From: Acidobacteriota bacterium
GTDB taxonomy: Bacteria > Acidobacteriota > Terriglobia > UBA7540
DNA length: 64,000 bases
NCBI GenBank assembly: GCA_021838785.1
Contig: JAKCCV010000016.1
Coordinates: forward strand, 22,329-86,328
Direction: 5' to 3'
In this document: one piece after another, positions 61,072-64,000 of the stretch
How positions within the stretch are numbered: the stretch's first letter is position 1
How the letters are laid out: each line of letters starts with the position of its first letter
Notes under the pieces: generated by a model
What the model saw: the letters and a program-made list of their open reading frames with translations, nothing else
Told to the model about the DNA's origin: nothing
Databases searched by the model: none
Translations under genes and position numbers: made by a program

Positions 61072-62061
61072 CTAGAAATTCTCCGCCTCAACTCCGGCGC
61101 GAAGAAACAGAGCCGCGGCGCCGTAGATGCCGACGTTCTTGTTGAGCTTGGCACGGAGCAACGGCACGCGGCGGGCTAAGTTGGGGTTGATAGAATGGTG
61201 GGGAATCGTGTTGCGGATGGCTTGAAACAAGGGCTTGCCAATCTGGGCCACGCCGCCGCCGATGACAATGGCATCGGGATCGAACAAAGCGATCATCCCG
61301 CCCAACCACACGCCCAGGAAGAAGCCGGTTTGCTCGACAATGAATTTTGCGACGGCGTCGCCGCTCTCGGCGGCCTGAGCAATCAGTTGAGGCGTCAAGC
61401 GGTTCAGTTGACCGTGCGTCAAATCGCGCAGCAAGCTGGGCTGAGTGTGGTCCTGCAGCAGGTGAACCTGAGCGCGACGCACCATGGCGGGGCCGGCGGC
61501 CAGCGCTTCAATGCATCCGAACGAACCGCAGCCGCAGCGGTAGGGGCTGTGATAGTCCACGCAGACGTGACCGCCCTCGCCTGCAACGCCGTTCTTGCCG
61601 TGATAGATTTTCCCGTTAATGATAATCCCCGTGCCAATGCCGGTGGAGACCGTAACATAAAAGACGTGACGGTGGCCGACGGCCGCGCCGAACAATACTT
61701 CCGCCAACCCAGCGGCGTTGGCATCATTCTCCACCTTGGCCTTAACGTGGAACCGGCGTTCAACTTTCTCCGCCAGCTTGACGTTCTTCCAACCCGGCAG
61801 ATTGGGCGGGTTGATAACCAAGCCCGTGTGCGGGTTGAGCGGTCCCGGCGCCAGCAGACCGATCCCTTCCAAAGCCTCCGGTCCACCCGCCGCATCGTGC
61901 AATTGTTGGATGAGCGTCAGGATTTGCGCCAGGCTGGCGGCGTAACCACGTTCGGCGTGGGTGGGTAGAATGAGCGACTTGACCAAGCGACCTTGCGGCG
62001 TGACCAATCCGCCGGCCACTTTGGTCCCGCCAATGTCAATCCCTATGATGAGCCTTCGCAT
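61072..62061 (-). CDS. ROK-family sugar kinase (glucokinase-like)
   Basis: A 329-residue kinase. LIIGIDIGGTKVAGGLV is the ATP phosphate-1 motif; NDANAAGLAE holds the catalytic Asp; TVSTGIGTGIIING follows, then EGGHVCVD and the zinc-binding CGCGSFGCIEALAAG of ROK proteins. Substrate is probably glucose or another hexose. ATG 62061 gives the usual N-terminus; an ATG at 62109 adds 16 residues and would overlap the reading region of the divergent MerR gene. Confidence 0.92.
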   Translation of the reverse strand: MRRLIIGIDIGGTKVAGGLVTPQGRLVKSLILPTHAERGYAASLAQILTLIQQLHDAAGGPEALEGIGLLAPGPLNPHTGLVINPPNLPGWKNVKLAEKVERRFHVKAKVENDANAAGLAEVLFGAAVGHRHVFYVTVSTGIGTGIIINGKIYHGKNGVAGEGGHVCVDYHSPYRCGCGSFGCIEALAAGPAMVRRAQVHLLQDHTQPSLLRDLTHGQLNRLTPQLIAQAAESGDAVAKFIVEQTGFFLGVWLGGMIALFDPDAIVIGGGVAQIGKPLFQAIRNTIPHHSINPNLARRVPLLRAKLNKNVGIYGAAALFLRAGVEAENF

Positions 62062-62246
62062 GATCTTCGCGTGCCTTTCCCGCGGGCGCTCTACTCGAAG
62101 CTCGGCCATTGTATCCCAAGCAGAGCCGGACCGGAAAGTTTCCTTCTTCGGTGTTCCTTGCTGGCTCTGGAGCTTCCGCTACTCTCCGCTTGACGCTCTG
62201 GCACGGCTTCTCTAAGATGGCAACCAGGCTCGGTAGGTGGGAACTC

Positions 62247-62657
62247 ATGCCGAAAGGCCGCGTGATGCGCAGAAACCGGCACCCCAGGGAGAACGTCGCC
62301 AGGGTGGAAATACCTGACAAGCGTTATTTCCGGATCGGCGAGGTGAGTGAGTTGGCGGAGACCAAGCCGTATGTCCTCCGCTATTGGGAAACCGAGTTCC
62401 CCTTGCTGAAACCCACAAAAAGCCCCACCGGTCATCGCCTTTATCGCCGCGAGGACGTGGAGATGGTGCTAGCCATCAAACGCCTACTCTATGAGCAAGG
62501 CTTCACCATCGAGGGCGCGCGGAAACGACTTGCCGAGGAAGTGAACGGCGGCCGGACGATGGCGCCACCCGCGGCCGCCAGGCTTGAGACCTCTCCGTTG
62601 CGCGCCATCCAGCGGGAGCTCGAGGCAATCTTGACATTGCTTTCGCGCCAATGCTAG
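62247..62657 (+). CDS. MerR-family transcriptional regulator
   Basis: A 136-residue protein with a MerR winged HTH: YFRIGEVSELAETKPYVLRYWETEFP and GHRLYRREDVEMVLAIKRLLYEQGFTIEGARKRL, described by its IGEVSELAE, LRYWE and GHRLYRREDV blocks. The C-terminal helix (LRAIQRELEAIL) would dimerise; no cysteine effector site. ATG 62247 has GGTGGGAAC upstream. Acidobacteria and others often carry this stand-alone form near tRNA-Pro. Confidence 0.88.
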   Translation: MPKGRVMRRNRHPRENVARVEIPDKRYFRIGEVSELAETKPYVLRYWETEFPLLKPTKSPTGHRLYRREDVEMVLAIKRLLYEQGFTIEGARKRLAEEVNGGRTMAPPAAARLETSPLRAIQRELEAILTLLSRQC

Positions 62658-62753
62658 CGTGAAAGCGAGCCGCCAAGGGTCGTGGATGCGCCACGCGCGC
62701 GGCAAGCTTTGCCGGGTTCTCACCCTTCGCGCGGACCTCTTGTTGGCCAGGGC

Positions 62754-62830
62754 CGGGACGTAGCGCAGCCTGGTAGCGCACTTGCTTGGGGTGCAAGTGG
62801 TCGCCGGTTCAAATCCGGCCGTCCCGACCA
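62754..62830 (+). tRNA. tRNA-Pro (GGG)
   Basis: A 77-base cloverleaf: acceptor CGGGACG/CGTCCCG, anticodon stem CTTGC/GCAAG around TTGGGGT with anticodon GGG, T arm GCCGGTTCAAATCCGGC, and an encoded CCA. Confidence 0.95.
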
Positions 62831-62886
62831 ATTCATCGCCGCCACCGGCCACGGTGGGATAACCGTTCCGATGGAACAATAGGCTC

Positions 62887-62914
62887 TTGGGAACGAGATC
62901 CTGGATGTTAAAAT
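62887..62914 (+). promoter_or_regulatory. Promoter of the interrupted tRNA-Leu
   Basis: TTGGGA (62887-62892) and TAAAAT (62909-62914) are spaced by 16 bases, 13 bases before the tRNA 5' end. Confidence 0.5.
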
Positions 62915-62927
62915 GCTTGGGTCTTCT

Positions 62928-62964
62928 GCGAAAGTGGCGGAATTGGCAGACGCGCCAGACTTAG
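62928..62964 (+). pseudogene. tRNA-Leu 5' half, interrupted at the anticodon
   Basis: GCGAAAGTGGCGGAATTGGC, then AGACGCGCCAGACTTAG, is the acceptor strand, D arm and 5' anticodon arm of a bacterial tRNA-Leu; with the usual GGATCTGG continuation the anticodon would be TAG. From 62965 the sequence departs (CCTAACTTCC), and no matching 3' half is found before the window ends. Confidence 0.75.
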
Positions 62965-63875
62965 CCTAACTTCCACGGTCGGAAGCGATTTTCTTGTTTT
63001 TTGTGTTCGTTCAGAATGATTGGTGACACCTTTGGTAGAGTGTCACCCTGCAGATCAAAGGTTTAGGATGGCCCCGCTCCAGGTACCTGGAGCGGGGCGC
63101 GGCGGAGTTGAGCCGGGAGGCCCGCAAGCGGCTGGCCTGGTTCGATTATTACCCAGCTCACGGTCGGAATGCCGCCTTGATCTGCCGCCATTTTGGGATC
63201 AGCCGGCAGACGTTTTATCGCTGGCAGCGGCGTTACGACCCGCAAGACTTGTGTACCTTGGAGGATCGCTCGCATCGTCCGCAGCATCGGCGTCGTCCCA
63301 CCTGGGCGGGGGAGCAGGCCGCGCAGGTTTGTCGCCTGCGAGAGCAGTACCCGCGCTGGGGCAAGGATAAGTTGGCCGTGCTGTTGCGGCGGGAGGGCTG
63401 GGCCGTGTCGGTTTCGAGGGTGGGAAGGATTCTGACTTCCCTTCGCCAGAGGGGAGTTCTGAGAGAGCCTGTGCGGTTCCGGGTGAAGCGGCGGCGGGGA
63501 ACCCAGAACCGGCCCTGGGCACTGCGCAAGCCCAAGGATTACGCGGTCGAGAAGCCGGGCGACCTGGTGCAACTCGACACCATGGACCTGAGACCGGCGC
63601 CCGGCGTGGTGCTGAAGCAATTCACGGCTCGCGACACGATCTCGCGCTGGGACGTGATCGAAGTGCAGCATCGCGCCACCTCCACGGCCGCCAAGCTGTT
63701 TCTCGATACCCTTCAGGGTCGTTTGCCCTTTCCGCTGCGGGCCCTGCAGGTGGATGGGGGAGGCGAGTTTGCCGCCGTCTTCGAGCAGGCCTGCCGGGAG
63801 CGCGGCCTGAAACTCTTTGTCCTGCCGCCACGCTCGCCCAAGCTCAATGGCCAGGTCGAGCGCGCCAACCGCACC
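62965..63875 (+). mobile_element. IS481-like insertion element, right end cut by another IS
   Basis: Begins within about 56 bases after the tRNA-Leu breakpoint. The inverted repeat 63022-63047 (GGTGACAC, 10-base loop, GTGTCACC) probably marks the left end or a terminal structure. The transposase frame loses homology at 63876 where TGTCCTGCC starts. The true left boundary and target duplication cannot be fixed because the right end is missing. Confidence 0.65.
63022..63047. repeat. Inverted repeat at the IS left end
   Basis: GGTGACAC at 63022-63029 and GTGTCACC at 63040-63047 are perfect complements around CTTTGGTAGA. Confidence 0.7.
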
Positions 63876-63914
63876 TGTCCTGCCTCAGCTGAAAATGGAG
63901 TGTCCTGCCGTTAA
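63108..63914 (+). pseudogene. IS481-like DDE transposase, C-terminally truncated
   Basis: The N-terminal HTH (RLAWFDYYPAHGRNA, CRHFGISRQTFYRWQRRYD) and integrase core are intact: Asp in VQLDTMDL, Asp in LQVDGGGEF and Glu in NGQVERANR. After ANRT at about 63875 the residues CPASAENGVSCR come from the second element, replacing the usual C-terminal 60-100 residues. The frame is open without a stop back to 63039, and homology (RSRYLERGAAELSREARK) begins before the TTG at 63108, so a CTG at 63048 or another start may be used. Confidence 0.8.
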
Positions 63915-64000
63915 GATAGCTACAACGGAGGGGACACATGAGCGAACCGGAACGGAAGCCCAAGCCACGCACGGCTGAAGAGAAAGTCTCCATCTTGCGG
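63876..64000 (+). mobile_element. Left end of a second IS element (IS3-like), running off the window
   Basis: Starts with TGTCCTGCC at 63876, repeated at 63901, with transposase start 37 bases on. It has inserted into the IS481-like transposase gene. Only 125 bases are visible, so family and orientation rest on the short reading frame. Confidence 0.6.
63938..64000 (+). CDS. IS3-family-like transposase OrfA, N-terminal fragment
   Basis: From ATG 63938, preceded by GGAGGGG, 21 codons are visible before the window edge: SEPERKPKPRTAEEKVSILR. The TAEEKVSILR part resembles the start of IS3/IS911-type OrfA proteins, whose HTH begins there. The remainder is outside the window. Confidence 0.55.
   Translation, partial: MSEPERKPKPRTAEEKVSILR

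Overview
The window looks like a chromosomal contig from a member of the Acidobacteriota, probably a soil or subsurface lineage near Terriglobia/Bryobacterales. The assignment is inferred from gene style, not from a marker gene: a winged-helix/PD40 fusion regulator, small secreted proteins of a type frequent in that phylum, Tat-exported sugar isomerase-like and glycoside hydrolase proteins, and a short Fis-like protein next to CvpA. G+C is high throughout and locally higher at 20.1-23.6 kb.

Layout. 0-4.7 kb is housekeeping: a DinG-type helicase running off the left edge, then der, a PIN/TRAM membrane protein, ispD and ispF; the last three follow the yacL-ispD-ispF order known from Firmicutes. 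4.8-20 kb is heterotrophic and envelope biology: secreted proteins, a winged-helix/PD40 regulator, a LarA-like protein, fabV, rhaM, a TPR protein, a Tat-exported xylose-isomerase-like TIM-barrel protein and a GH3 glycosidase with a PA14 insert. 20.1-23.6 kb is a compact G+C-rich block of small regulators: two divergent HTH genes around a near-perfect operator palindrome, a membrane peptide, a REC-PilZ protein, a zinc ribbon, an excisionase-like HTH, a lone receiver and an OmpR-type regulator, with no histidine kinase. 24-35 kb holds thiG, a YHS/CPC copper-type P-ATPase, a cupin, a metallo-beta-lactamase-fold protein that has lost most metal ligands, archease, a GH2 glycosidase, pepA, smpB and initiator tRNA.

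35.3-44.9 kb is an accessory zone: a GIY-YIG fragment beside tRNA-fMet, a radical SAM protein resembling tetraether/membrane-spanning lipid synthases, a PilZ protein, moaA, two Cys-rich orphan proteins, an mntA-hepT pair whose hepT has an in-frame amber codon, a degenerate 5S-rRNA-like segment with an intact terminator, a toxin-like/DUF2283 pair, a dihaem cytochrome c and a degenerate receiver. A short hairpin-forming repeat recurs four times here.

45-58.9 kb is a type VI secretion operon on the minus strand (tssJ-K-L-M-A-B-C-hcp-tssE-tssF), followed where tssG would be expected by a permuted NlpC/P60-like amidase that is a candidate effector; tssG, tssH (clpV) and tssI (vgrG) are absent from the window. 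59-62.7 kb returns to housekeeping (Fis-like HTH, cvpA, purC, a ROK sugar kinase, a MerR regulator, tRNA-Pro). The right end is a nested insertion: the 5' half of tRNA-Leu is followed by an IS481-like transposase, itself cut by the start of a second, IS3-like element that runs off the window.
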